64,000 nt of DNA from Maribacter_C sp947494565 (GTDB taxonomy: Bacteria; Bacteroidota; Bacteroidia; Flavobacteriales; Flavobacteriaceae). Position 1 is the stretch's first letter. Every line of letters begins with the position of its first letter. Location: contig NZ_JBLFEP010000001.1 of the NCBI RefSeq assembly GCF_047345415.1, positions 248,001 through 312,000 of the forward strand. Reading direction: 5' to 3'. Shown here piece after piece: positions 34,539 through 42,535 of the stretch. The notes beneath the pieces were generated by a model that was not told the DNA's origin, made no database searches, and saw nothing but the letters and a program-made list of their open reading frames with translations. The position numbers were made by a program, and so were the translations under genes.

Positions 34539-35813
34539 TCATTCTTTGTAGACTACCCCTTCCTTCATTACGAAAATGGCTTTTTCAAGGGTAGCTACAT
34601 TCTTTGTAGGGTCTTCATCAACGGCGACGATATCCGCTAAAAAACCAGCCTTTAATTGTCCTAATTCATTTTTCATTCCCAAAAGTTCGGCATTTGTGGT
34701 GGTAGCAGCCTGTATGGTCTTCATAATCGGCATTCCAGCTTCATGCATGAAGCCGAATTCCTTTCCGTTTTCCCCATGTGGAGAAACACCGGCATCGGTT
34801 CCAAAAGCGATGGGAACCCCTTTTTTAAAAGCCTTCCCGAAAGTCACTTGACTTACCGGCCCTATTTCGCGGGCCTTTTTTGCCACTACCGGCGGTAGGT
34901 ATCCCGGAATATCGGCCATTTTAGCCGCTGCCTTACCCGCTGAAATGGTCGGTACCAGATAGGTATTATGTTGCACCATTAAATCCATGGTTTCCTCACT
35001 CATCAAGGTACCATGTTCAATGGTTTTTATGCCTCCTAAAACCGCCCTTCGCATGCCTTCGTCACCATGGGCATGGGCCGCGGTAAGAAATCCGTAGTCT
35101 TTGGCCGTTGCGGTAATCGCCTTGATCTCTTCAATAGTGAACTGTGGATTTTGACCGTTTTTAGCTACACTCATTACACCGCCGGTAGCAGTTATTTTTA
35201 TACAATCCGAACCATCTTTGTAACGTTGTCGAACTGCTTTTTTGGCATCTTCGGGTGAGTTGACCACACCTTCTTTTGGGCCCGGGTCTCCCCGTAAATC
35301 TTCTCGCATTCCGTTCGTAGGGTCTCCATGACCTCCGGTGGAGGCAATCGTCTTACCGGCCGTGAAAATTCGAGGCCCTTTTACGATTCCTTTGTTGATG
35401 GCATTTCTCAAAGCGATATTCACGCCTGAGCCACCCAGATCCCTGACGGTAGTAAAGCCGGCCATAAGGGTACGTTCAGCATATACGGTAGCCTGTAACG
35501 CAACATCCGCAGGGTTTTTGGTAAAACGCTCTAAGTATCTACTGGGGCTTGATTCGCCTTCAATGTGCACATGCATGTCAATGAAACCGGGCAACACGGT
35601 TTTGCTCTTCAAATCGATGACCTGATCATCTCCAGAGCCCGAAGTGAATCCGTTTTGAATACTTTTGATCTTGTTTCCGGATACAACTATGGTCTTTTCC
35701 CTTAAGACCTTTCCGGTCTCGGTATCCACAATATTGCCGCACTGCAGATAAAGGTCTTGAGCGGAACTAATTGTCAACTGAAAAATAGCAATAAGGAACA
35801 GTATTCTTTTCAT
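34539..35813 (-). CDS. Secreted amidohydrolase-family protein (imidazolonepropionase/prolidase-like)
   Basis: A 424-residue exported metal-dependent hydrolase (signal ending T-I-S-S-A-Q; ATG at 35813 preferred to a TTG at 35834). Metal-binding motifs are present: G-F-I-D-M-H-V-H-I-E, A-A-H-A-H-G-D-E-G, T-I-E-H-G-T-L and F-G-T-D-A-G-V-S-P-H-G. The small beta domain made by the two ends is also visible (V-I-D-L-K-S-K-T-V-L-P-G, G-F-L-A-D-I-V-A-V-D). Relatives cleave Xaa-Pro dipeptides or cyclic amides. The exact substrate cannot be told. Downstream of galE behind a terminator. Confidence 0.9.
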   Translation of the reverse strand: MKRILFLIAIFQLTISSAQDLYLQCGNIVDTETGKVLREKTIVVSGNKIKSIQNGFTSGSGDDQVIDLKSKTVLPGFIDMHVHIEGESSPSRYLERFTKNPADVALQATVYAERTLMAGFTTVRDLGGSGVNIALRNAINKGIVKGPRIFTAGKTIASTGGHGDPTNGMREDLRGDPGPKEGVVNSPEDAKKAVRQRYKDGSDCIKITATGGVMSVAKNGQNPQFTIEEIKAITATAKDYGFLTAAHAHGDEGMRRAVLGGIKTIEHGTLMSEETMDLMVQHNTYLVPTISAGKAAAKMADIPGYLPPVVAKKAREIGPVSQVTFGKAFKKGVPIAFGTDAGVSPHGENGKEFGFMHEAGMPIMKTIQAATTTNAELLGMKNELGQLKAGFLADIVAVDEDPTKNVATLEKAIFVMKEGVVYKE

Positions 35814-35832
35814 ATCAGGGTTGGTTTTAAAC

Positions 35833-35867
35833 AAAAATGCGAAGAAATATACAACTATTTCTTCGCA
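35833..35867 (-). terminator. Rho-independent terminator of galE
   Basis: Perfect 12-bp stem (35838-35849 with 35856-35867), six-base loop, then T5 on the minus strand. Confidence 0.82.
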
Positions 35868-35913
35868 CTCGCTTCTTAACTCGCCCTACAACTAAAATTA
35901 TTTCAGTCTTTAA

Positions 35914-36930
35914 TCAGTTTCTTATTTTTTGCTCCCAATCCCAAGCCGATTTCATCGCCTCGTCAAGGGTTGATTTGGCTTTCCATCCTAGAATATTATT
36001 GGCTTTTGTGGTATCGGCATAGGCAGATATAACGTCCCCTTGCCGACGGTCTACAATCTTGTAATTCAATTTATTTCCGGACACCTTCTCAAAACTATTG
36101 ATGACCTCTAGTACTGAACTTCCCTTTCCGGTACCCAAATTATAAACCTCATAATTTGATTCGTTCGCTCGATTCAAAAGTCGCTGAAGTGCCACTACAT
36201 GAGCCTTTGCAAGATCCACGACATGAATATAATCTCGAATACAGGTACCGTCGGGAGTTGGATAATCATCTCCGAAAACAGATAATTCTTTTCGCAATCC
36301 TATACCGGTTTGAGTAATAAACGGAACGAGGTTTTGAGGCACTCCTTTAGGAAGCTCCCCAATTTCAACGCTTGGGTGTGCTCCCATTGGGTTAAAATAC
36401 CGAAGTGAAATCGCCTGTAAGCCCGTCGTGACCTTGCAGGTATCGGCAATAATCTCCTCACCCATCTGCTTGGTATTCCCATAGGGTGATTCGGCAGTTT
36501 TTACAGGCGCATTTTCGGTAATCGGCAACTCATCGGCTTGGCCATAAACCGTACACGAAGAGCTAAAAATAAAATTCGCCTGCGCTTTCTTTGACAGTTC
36601 GTTTAAAATATAGACCAAGGTGCCGATATTATTCTCGTAATACAATAGGGGCTTCTCAACACTCTCACCAACTGCTTTCGATGCTGCAAAATGAATGACT
36701 CCCTCAATATCATGATGTCTTTTAAAGAAGTCGACCACCTTATCTTTTTCTTTTAAGTCAAGCTTTTCAAATAGGGGCTTCTTACCGGTAATGGCCACGA
36801 TACCATCGAGAACGTCTTCAGACGAATTGGAGCAGTCATCAATAATGACCACTTCGTAGCCCTCATTCTGCAATTCCACTACGGTATGCGATCCAATGAA
36901 TCCTAAACCTCCTGTAACCAAAATCTTCAT
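35914..36930 (-). CDS. galE: UDP-glucose 4-epimerase
   Basis: Interconverts UDP-glucose and UDP-galactose, supplying sugars for surface polysaccharides and galactose use. 338 residues, the E. coli length. NAD-binding G-G-L-G-F-I-G-S-H at the N-terminus, F-A-A-S-K-A-V-G-E-S, the catalytic S-S-S-C-T-V-Y-G and S-P-Y-G-N-T-K (Tyr-x3-Lys), then R-Y-F-N-P-M-G-A-H, P-D-G-T-C-I-R-D-Y-I-H-V and Y-N-L-G-T-G-K-G are all in place. Lies 57 bases after the DegT aminotransferase gene. Confidence 0.96.
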   Translation of the reverse strand: MKILVTGGLGFIGSHTVVELQNEGYEVVIIDDCSNSSEDVLDGIVAITGKKPLFEKLDLKEKDKVVDFFKRHHDIEGVIHFAASKAVGESVEKPLLYYENNIGTLVYILNELSKKAQANFIFSSSCTVYGQADELPITENAPVKTAESPYGNTKQMGEEIIADTCKVTTGLQAISLRYFNPMGAHPSVEIGELPKGVPQNLVPFITQTGIGLRKELSVFGDDYPTPDGTCIRDYIHVVDLAKAHVVALQRLLNRANESNYEVYNLGTGKGSSVLEVINSFEKVSGNKLNYKIVDRRQGDVISAYADTTKANNILGWKAKSTLDEAMKSAWDWEQKIRN

Positions 36931-36987
36931 GTATTCGTTTTAAAGTGGGTATTTCTTTTGGGGGTCAAAACTAGCGATAAAAAAACA

Positions 36988-38142
36988 TTAGCCGTTCACA
37001 AAATCGATTACGGTTGCAGTAATATAGTTAATCTGTTCGTCGTCAAGCTCGGTATGCATGGGCAGTGATATAACCTCCTTCACCAATTGATTGGTGACCG
37101 GAAAATCCGCTTCCTCATACCTGTCGTTCAGATACGCTTTTTGTCGGTGTAAGGGAATCGGATAGTATACCCCACACGGGATTCCCTTTTCAGCAAAGTG
37201 TTCCACTAGGGCATCTCGTTTTCCATTGGTAATCTTCAAGGTATATTGATGGAATACATGACAATCGCATGTATCGCATATGCCCTCACAGCCATTGACC
37301 GTCTTGGGGGTTACAATATGCATCTGAGCTGCAAAGGCTTCGTTGTATTTGCGGGCTGCATCTCTTCGCGCACTACAGTATTCATCTAGTTTTGGAAGCT
37401 TTGCTCTCAACACTGCCGCCTGTATGGAATCGAGCCGTGAATTGACCCCGACGACATCATGATGGTATCTTTTATACATTCCGTGATTGACCATACCCCT
37501 TAAGGTGTGGGCCAATTCATCATCATTCGTGAAAATCGCCCCTCCATCGCCATAACATCCTAAGTTCTTGGAAGGAAAGAAGGAAGTCGATCCCACGTGA
37601 CCGATAGTGCCTGCTTTTTGTTTTTCACCATTGGTAGCCGTATAATTGGCTCCAATAGCCTGGGCATTGTCTTCGATGACATACAAATTGTGCTTTTCGG
37701 CCAGGGCTAAAATCGCATCCATATTCGCGCATTGGCCAAAGAGATGTACTGGCACAATGGCCTTTGTTTTTGGACCGATAGCACGTTCAATGGCCGCAAC
37801 GTCGATATTGAACGTATCTGGTTCTACATCCACCAGTACAGGTGTCAATTGCAGTAAAGCGATAACTTCAACCGTAGCGGCAAAGGTAAAGTCCGCCGTT
37901 ATTACCTCATCACCCGGTTTCAGGCCAAGACCCATCATAGCGATCTGAAGTGCATCGGTACCGTTCGCACATGGAATGACATGTTTTACGCCCAAATACT
38001 GCTCTAATTCCGTTTGAAAAGCTTTCACGTCCGGCCCGTTGATGAAGGCCGAGTTTTCTAAAATAGTGGAAAGGGATGAATTTACTTTTTCTTTTATGGC
38101 TTGATATTGACCGTTGAGATCCACCATTTGGATTTTCTTCAT
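36988..38142 (-). CDS. DegT/DnrJ/EryC1/StrS-type aminotransferase with Cys cluster
   Basis: PLP-dependent sugar aminotransferase family, 384 residues (ATG at 38142; a TTG four codons upstream is possible). Shows I-P-C-A-N-G-T-D-A-L-Q, V-I-E-D-N-A-Q-A-I-G, and the PLP-binding S-F-F-P-S-K-N-L-G-C-Y-G-D-G-G-A (Lys 192). These enzymes make amino sugars on nucleotide-sugar precursors. An unusual C-x3-C-x2-C-x-C segment (Cys 285, 289, 292, 294) precedes H-V-F-H-Q-Y-T. Beside galE and divergent from waaA, it fits a surface-glycan context. Confidence 0.92.
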   Translation of the reverse strand: MKKIQMVDLNGQYQAIKEKVNSSLSTILENSAFINGPDVKAFQTELEQYLGVKHVIPCANGTDALQIAMMGLGLKPGDEVITADFTFAATVEVIALLQLTPVLVDVEPDTFNIDVAAIERAIGPKTKAIVPVHLFGQCANMDAILALAEKHNLYVIEDNAQAIGANYTATNGEKQKAGTIGHVGSTSFFPSKNLGCYGDGGAIFTNDDELAHTLRGMVNHGMYKRYHHDVVGVNSRLDSIQAAVLRAKLPKLDEYCSARRDAARKYNEAFAAQMHIVTPKTVNGCEGICDTCDCHVFHQYTLKITNGKRDALVEHFAEKGIPCGVYYPIPLHRQKAYLNDRYEEADFPVTNQLVKEVISLPMHTELDDEQINYITATVIDFVNG

Positions 38143-38248
38143 GGAGCTGTTCAATTAAATGGAAAGTCTTATTTCTCACAAAAATACGAAACGGACTTCA
38201 ATCGGTTTTCATGGAAAGAAGTGTATTTTAGCGCCAAAGGATTTTCCA

Positions 38249-39484
38249 TTGGCCATCATCTACAATCTTCTTGTTCACATTGCCTGGTTTTCTCTGAGGT
38301 TACTGGCCAAACTCAGTCCTAAACTAAAACTGTTCGTCGAGGGGCGCAAACAAACTTTCGCCATACTCGAAAAGTCGATTTCCCAGGACGATAAGGTTAT
38401 CTGGATGCATGCCGCCTCTCTTGGGGAGTTCGAACAAGGGCTTCCAATCATCGAAAAATCAAAATCGGAATTCCCGGACTTTAAAATTCTGGTTACTTTT
38501 TTCTCCCCTTCGGGATATGAGATAAAGAAAAACACTTCCGCCGCTGATGTGGTAGTCTATTTACCAATGGATACAAAAGCCAACGCCAAACGGTTTTTGG
38601 AAACGGTCCGACCGGCGCTAGTACTGTTTGTCAAATACGAAATTTGGCCTAATTATTTGAAGGAAATTGAATCGAGAAACATCCCCACACTATTACTATC
38701 CGCGATTTTCAGAAAGGAGCAACTCTATTTTAAATGGTACGGTGGTCTGATGCGAAATGCCCTAGCCGCTTTTTCCCATATTTTCGTTCAGAATAAGGAA
38801 TCACAAGAATTATTGGCCTCGATCAATATGAACAACTCCGTGGTTTCGGGTGATACCCGATTAGATCGGGTCACCAAGATTCTCGAAAGGGACAATAACC
38901 TGCCTTTGGTCCGGGCCTTTAAAGAAGATGCCCTTTGCCTTGTTGCAGGAAGTACTTGGCCCGATGACGAAGCACATTTGGTACACTTTATCAACACCTC
39001 TTCTAAAAGCCTGAAATTCATACTGGCCCCGCACAAAATAGAAAAAGCCCAAATCATAGCGCTATCGGCATCCATTAACAAAAATACCGTTCTCTTTTCC
39101 GAAGCTGATCTAGATACCATTGGCACTTTTGAGGTGCTCATCATCGATAATATAGGCATGCTCACCAAGGTGTACAGTTATGCCGATATCGCCTATGTCG
39201 GCGGAGCATTTTCTACAGGACTTCACAACACGCTTGAGCCTGCGGTTTTTGGCATTCCCGTGATTATTGGCCCAAACTACCAGGGTTTCAAAGAGGCTGA
39301 AGACCTGGTCGGCCTCAAGGGAATCCTTTCCGTACAAAATAAAAAAGAATTGAGTACACTACTCAACGCTCTGGTCGAACAGCCGGAATTACTTCAAAAA
39401 ACCGGGGCTATTAATGCCACATATATCGCCAAGAATAAGGGGGCAAGCATCCAAATTATGGAGCACATCCGTACATTACTCTAA
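38249..39484 (+). CDS. waaA: 3-deoxy-D-manno-octulosonic acid (Kdo) transferase
   Basis: Adds Kdo to lipid A precursor at the inner membrane. ~411 residues from the TTG at 38249, which follows AAAGG by eight bases and gives the family-typical membrane anchor A-I-I-Y-N-L-L-V-H-I-A-W-F. The frame is open back to 38159, but those residues look unlike the family and would leave almost no promoter. Core motifs: H-A-A-S-L-G-E-F-E-Q-G, F-S-P-S-G-Y, Y-E-I-W-P-N-Y, S-G-D-T-R-L-D-R-V, A-G-S-T-W-P-D-D-E and G-G-A-F-S-T-G-L-H-N-T-L-E-P. Followed by a small lipoprotein gene. Confidence 0.93.
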   Translation: MAIIYNLLVHIAWFSLRLLAKLSPKLKLFVEGRKQTFAILEKSISQDDKVIWMHAASLGEFEQGLPIIEKSKSEFPDFKILVTFFSPSGYEIKKNTSAADVVVYLPMDTKANAKRFLETVRPALVLFVKYEIWPNYLKEIESRNIPTLLLSAIFRKEQLYFKWYGGLMRNALAAFSHIFVQNKESQELLASINMNNSVVSGDTRLDRVTKILERDNNLPLVRAFKEDALCLVAGSTWPDDEAHLVHFINTSSKSLKFILAPHKIEKAQIIALSASINKNTVLFSEADLDTIGTFEVLIIDNIGMLTKVYSYADIAYVGGAFSTGLHNTLEPAVFGIPVIIGPNYQGFKEAEDLVGLKGILSVQNKKELSTLLNALVEQPELLQKTGAINATYIAKNKGASIQIMEHIRTLL

Positions 39485-39502
39485 CCCCATTGGCGAATCA
39501 TT

Positions 39503-39757
39503 ATGCGATATTTACAAATTACCCTGGTATACTTTGGCCTCATTCTTTTTCTAAGCTCCTGTAGAGAATCCATTAGCGAACAGCACAATTCACCTACAAA
39601 ACAAAGTCATCCAGCGCCGTCCGCTCCGGAAAAAATAGGAACTCCCGTTCGTAAAGACTCCATCAAAACGCCTACGAGAACTCAAAAAGACCTGAAAATC
39701 AAAAAGGAAAAGAAGCGCGCGTCTGATACCCTTCGGCCAAAGGTGGCAGTTCTATAG
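39503..39757 (+). CDS. Small Lys/Pro-rich lipoprotein
   Basis: An 84-residue predicted lipoprotein (F-L-S-S-C, Cys 20). The rest is low-complexity and strongly basic (P-A-P-S-A-P-E-K, D-L-K-I-K-K-E-K-K-R-A) with no hydrophobic core, probably an unstructured periplasmic tail. It begins 18 bases after waaA and may be co-transcribed. No family recognised. Confidence 0.65.
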   Translation: MRYLQITLVYFGLILFLSSCRESISEQHNSPTKQSHPAPSAPEKIGTPVRKDSIKTPTRTQKDLKIKKEKKRASDTLRPKVAVL

Positions 39758-39817
39758 CCTTTGTTGAGATTGCCTTTGTTTTTTTGTTAGCTTTACTCGA
39801 ACCAACAAACCGACCTC

Positions 39818-41152
39818 ATGAATTCCAAAATCTTTACTATTTCACTCATCGTGGCCTTGGCAGGCTTTCTATTCGGATTCGACACCGTTGTTATTTCCGG
39901 AGCGGAAAAGAAACTGCAGCTCTTATGGGAATCGTCTGATGCCTTTCATGGCACGGTAGTTATCGGTATGGCATTGTTCGGCACTGTCGTTGGGGCGATC
40001 CTAGGAGGAATTCCAACGAACAAAATAGGAAGAAAAAACACCCTGATCTGGATTGGTGTACTGTATTCCCTTTCCGCAATCGGGTCGGCCTTTGCAAATG
40101 ACCCTGTGACCTTCGGTATTTTTAGATTCATAGGTGGCTTGGGTATTGGAGCCTCAACCGTAGCGGCACCAGCCTATATTTCAGAAATAGCTCCTGCCAA
40201 AAACAGAGGTCGTTTGGTAGGCTTTTATCAGTTTATGCTTGTTTTCGGTATTCTGGTGGCCTTCATCTCTAACTATGCCTTAAACGGATTGGGCGAAAAC
40301 GATTGGAGATGGATGGTAGGAGTAGAAGCCTTTCCTGCGATTATTTATACCCTATTTGTTCTAAGCGTTCCCAAAAGTCCACGTTGGTTGGTTACCAAAA
40401 ACAGGATGGAAGAGGCCGAAACCGTGCTTGCTACAATTAGTCCTGAAATTTCGATCACCCAATTGAAGGAAGACATGGAGGCAGATAAAACCAGCGCAAC
40501 GGCATCAGAGAATATCTTTATCAAGAAGTACCGCTTTCCCTTAATGCTGGCCTTTCTCATCGCCTTTTTCAATCAATTCTCTGGTATCAACGCTTTTTTA
40601 TACTACGCACCGCGCATTTTTGAAGCCGCAGGACTTGGGGAAAACACGGCGCTGTTGAGCAGTATTGGAATAGGTGTTACCAATTTGGCCTTTACTATGT
40701 TAGGCATATTCTTGATCGATCGACTCGGAAGAAGGCAACTCATGTATTATGGGTCTTTCGGTTATATCATTTCACTGGCCCTAGTAGCAGCAGCCTTTAT
40801 CTTTTCATGGGAAGGCATTGCCGTACCGATTTTCCTGTTTTTGTTCATTGCATCGCACGCAATTGGCCAAGGGGCCGTTATCTGGGTATTTATCTCGGAA
40901 GTATTTCCTAATCATTTGAGGGGTTCAGGACAGGCATTCGGCAGTTCTGTCCATTGGGTACTCGCATGGCTGATTCCATCTTCGATACCCTTTCTATTCT
41001 CATGGATAGGCCCAGGACCCGTTTTTGCCTTTTTTGCCTTTATGATGGTACTTCAGCTTACTTGGGTACATTTCCTTATGCCCGAAACGAAAGGGATCTC
41101 CTTGGAGGAGTTGAGTAAAAAATTGAGTGGGCAAAAAAAGGGAGACCGATAG
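39818..41152 (+). CDS. Sugar-porter family MFS transporter
   Basis: A 444-residue, 12-helix secondary transporter, probably proton- or sodium-coupled sugar uptake. Sugar-porter signatures are G-F-L-F-G-F-D-T-V-V-I-S-G-A in helix 1, G-R-K in loop 2-3, R-F-I-G-G-L-G-I-G-A-S, and P-A-Y-I-S-E-I-A-P-A-K-N-R-G-R-L after helix 4. Later ones are Q-F-S-G-I-N-A-F-L-Y-Y-A-P in helix 7, D-R-L-G-R-R, and the terminal P-E-T-K-G. Single gene. The sugar is not deducible; the HTCS regulator 1.4 kb away raises the possibility of shared control. Confidence 0.93.
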   Translation: MNSKIFTISLIVALAGFLFGFDTVVISGAEKKLQLLWESSDAFHGTVVIGMALFGTVVGAILGGIPTNKIGRKNTLIWIGVLYSLSAIGSAFANDPVTFGIFRFIGGLGIGASTVAAPAYISEIAPAKNRGRLVGFYQFMLVFGILVAFISNYALNGLGENDWRWMVGVEAFPAIIYTLFVLSVPKSPRWLVTKNRMEEAETVLATISPEISITQLKEDMEADKTSATASENIFIKKYRFPLMLAFLIAFFNQFSGINAFLYYAPRIFEAAGLGENTALLSSIGIGVTNLAFTMLGIFLIDRLGRRQLMYYGSFGYIISLALVAAAFIFSWEGIAVPIFLFLFIASHAIGQGAVIWVFISEVFPNHLRGSGQAFGSSVHWVLAWLIPSSIPFLFSWIGPGPVFAFFAFMMVLQLTWVHFLMPETKGISLEELSKKLSGQKKGDR

Positions 41153-41290
41153 CCATCAAGTGTCGTTTTACCGATAAAACGAGCATTACATCGAAGGAAC
41201 ATACTAAAAATGAGTCAGTTAGTCGAATTGTTGCTTGATTAGGCCGCTTTTACCACACAATTTTGTAAATTAGAGGAAACTATACGAAAA

Positions 41291-41419
41291 ATGGAACAGC
41301 AAATTACTCCGGGTACCCGGATATTGAATGGCTTCCTAAGTGTAATGGTGGTGGTATTGGTAGGTATTTTACTTTCCGTAGTCGTCGCACTCATACTTTG
41401 GGCCGTCGGTGTCTTTTAA
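41291..41419 (+). CDS. Small single-pass membrane protein (42 aa)
   Basis: A 42-codon frame starting ATG at 41291: a polar N-terminus (M-E-Q-Q-I-T-P-G-T-R) followed by one long Val/Leu-rich membrane helix ending W-A-V-G-V-F. The frame is followed 75 bases later by a terminator in the same orientation, supporting transcription. No homologue can be judged by eye. It could be a small membrane regulator or a toxin-like peptide, but no antitoxin RNA is evident. Confidence 0.5.
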   Translation: MEQQITPGTRILNGFLSVMVVVLVGILLSVVVALILWAVGVF

Positions 41420-41494
41420 CCCAGCGACTTAAGTTCCCCAAAAAAATCTTAAGCCCTATTTATTCTTAAAATTATTTGACTTTTGCCATAAACC

Positions 41495-41527
41495 GGGCCC
41501 TTCAATATGAAGGGTCCTCTTTTTTTT
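41495..41527 (+). terminator. Rho-independent terminator downstream of the 42-residue protein gene
   Basis: Ten-base-pair stem GGGCCCTTCA/TGAAGGGTCC (41495-41504 with 41508-41517, one G-U), loop ATA, then TCTTTTTTTT. Confidence 0.85.
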
Positions 41528-41593
41528 GAGCACACAACAGAAATTCCCTATTGACCCGGGCTATAGGTGACCTTCAAAGATGTCCTTTTTAAA

Positions 41594-41770
41594 CTAGAGT
41601 CCCGCAAGTTCCCGATCTAAATTCGGAAAGGTCTTCGTGAGGGCATCGAACAATTCATTCTGAATGTCGGTCGCATACTCGGTATACACTACGTAGCTAA
41701 TCATTAGCAAACAAAGGGTCAAAGATCCGAAAAGAACCCTTGAGGCAAACAATTTTTCTGAAGTATTCAT
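41594..41770 (-). CDS. Small single-pass membrane protein (58 aa)
   Basis: A 58-codon frame from ATG (41770) to TAG. N-terminal M-N-T-S-E-K-L-F-A-S-R precedes one membrane helix (V-L-F-G-S-L-T-L-C-L-L-M-I-S-Y-V-V-Y) and an acidic amphipathic tail (D-I-Q-N-E-L-F-D-A-L). The pattern is protein-like, and the gene sits in an otherwise empty stretch. No family recognised. Confidence 0.5.
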   Translation of the reverse strand: MNTSEKLFASRVLFGSLTLCLLMISYVVYTEYATDIQNELFDALTKTFPNLDRELAGL

Positions 41771-42535
41771 CGTGCTGGTTGGTTAATTAAGACCTTGAAA
41801 AATACCTAATTTTATTTAAATTAACAATTTTTTAACAACAAAGGTTCTTTACTCCTCATACAAAATAGGTGCCGCCCTGATATATCCGTCCCAGAAGTGA
41901 ATCGAGCCATCTCAAAAGAAAACCATTTTTTAGTTTACCTTACAATTGGTCGCTTCTAATTTTTAGGCAGCTTGCAACCGTCATAGAATCAAAACGGCAC
42001 CTTTTGGTGAAACGTCATGCTATAGGAATTTCAATAAATCCAAAAAAAGCGTTTTCTACAAAATCGAATGAGGAAATAGACAAGCGGAGAGAAGAATCGC
42101 TTGTATTTGAAAGATTGCCAACAGTGAGTTAATACAGAGGGACGATCCGTTATTGCTCGATTGTTTTTTTAGAGAAACCAAAATACATTTTACGGTTTGT
42201 CAAACTTGTAGAATTCGACTGTAGAAACCGCTACTTTTATATTTTAAGCGCCCCCCTGCATTATTGCCAATCACTAAAAAACTAGATGAAGCAAAATTGG
42301 GTAAATTTCCTTCTTAAAAAGGGGATATTTTAGGAAACAATAGGGTTCATTTTAAGAAATTACAAAAAAGTAACTTCTTAAAAACAAGGTATTTAAGTGG
42401 TTTTGAATGCTCTTTTTCGGAACATCAGCGCTATGGTCACATTTTCGGCAAAAATGGGGGTCATTTTTGACACTTACTCCATAAGGCCACACCGACCCTA
42501 AAGATTACTGGCCTTACCAAAATATGCCACAGACC
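41771..42535. other. Gene-free stretch between the 58-aa gene and the HTCS gene
   Basis: About 765 AT-rich bases with no convincing coding frame on either strand. It contains A/T-rich runs, two copies of the decamer TTCTTAAAAA (42311 and 42375) and the large inverted repeat listed at 42350-42383. It could hold a small RNA or regulatory sites, but nothing further can be supported by eye. Confidence 0.5.
42350..42383. repeat. 14-bp inverted repeat with A6 loop
   Basis: TTTTAAGAAATTAC (42350-42363) and GTAACTTCTTAAAA (42370-42383) pair at 13 of 14 positions around six A. It lies ~150 bases beyond the HTCS stop. No T run follows on either strand beyond the stem itself, so it is a poor terminator. 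Confidence 0.6.
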
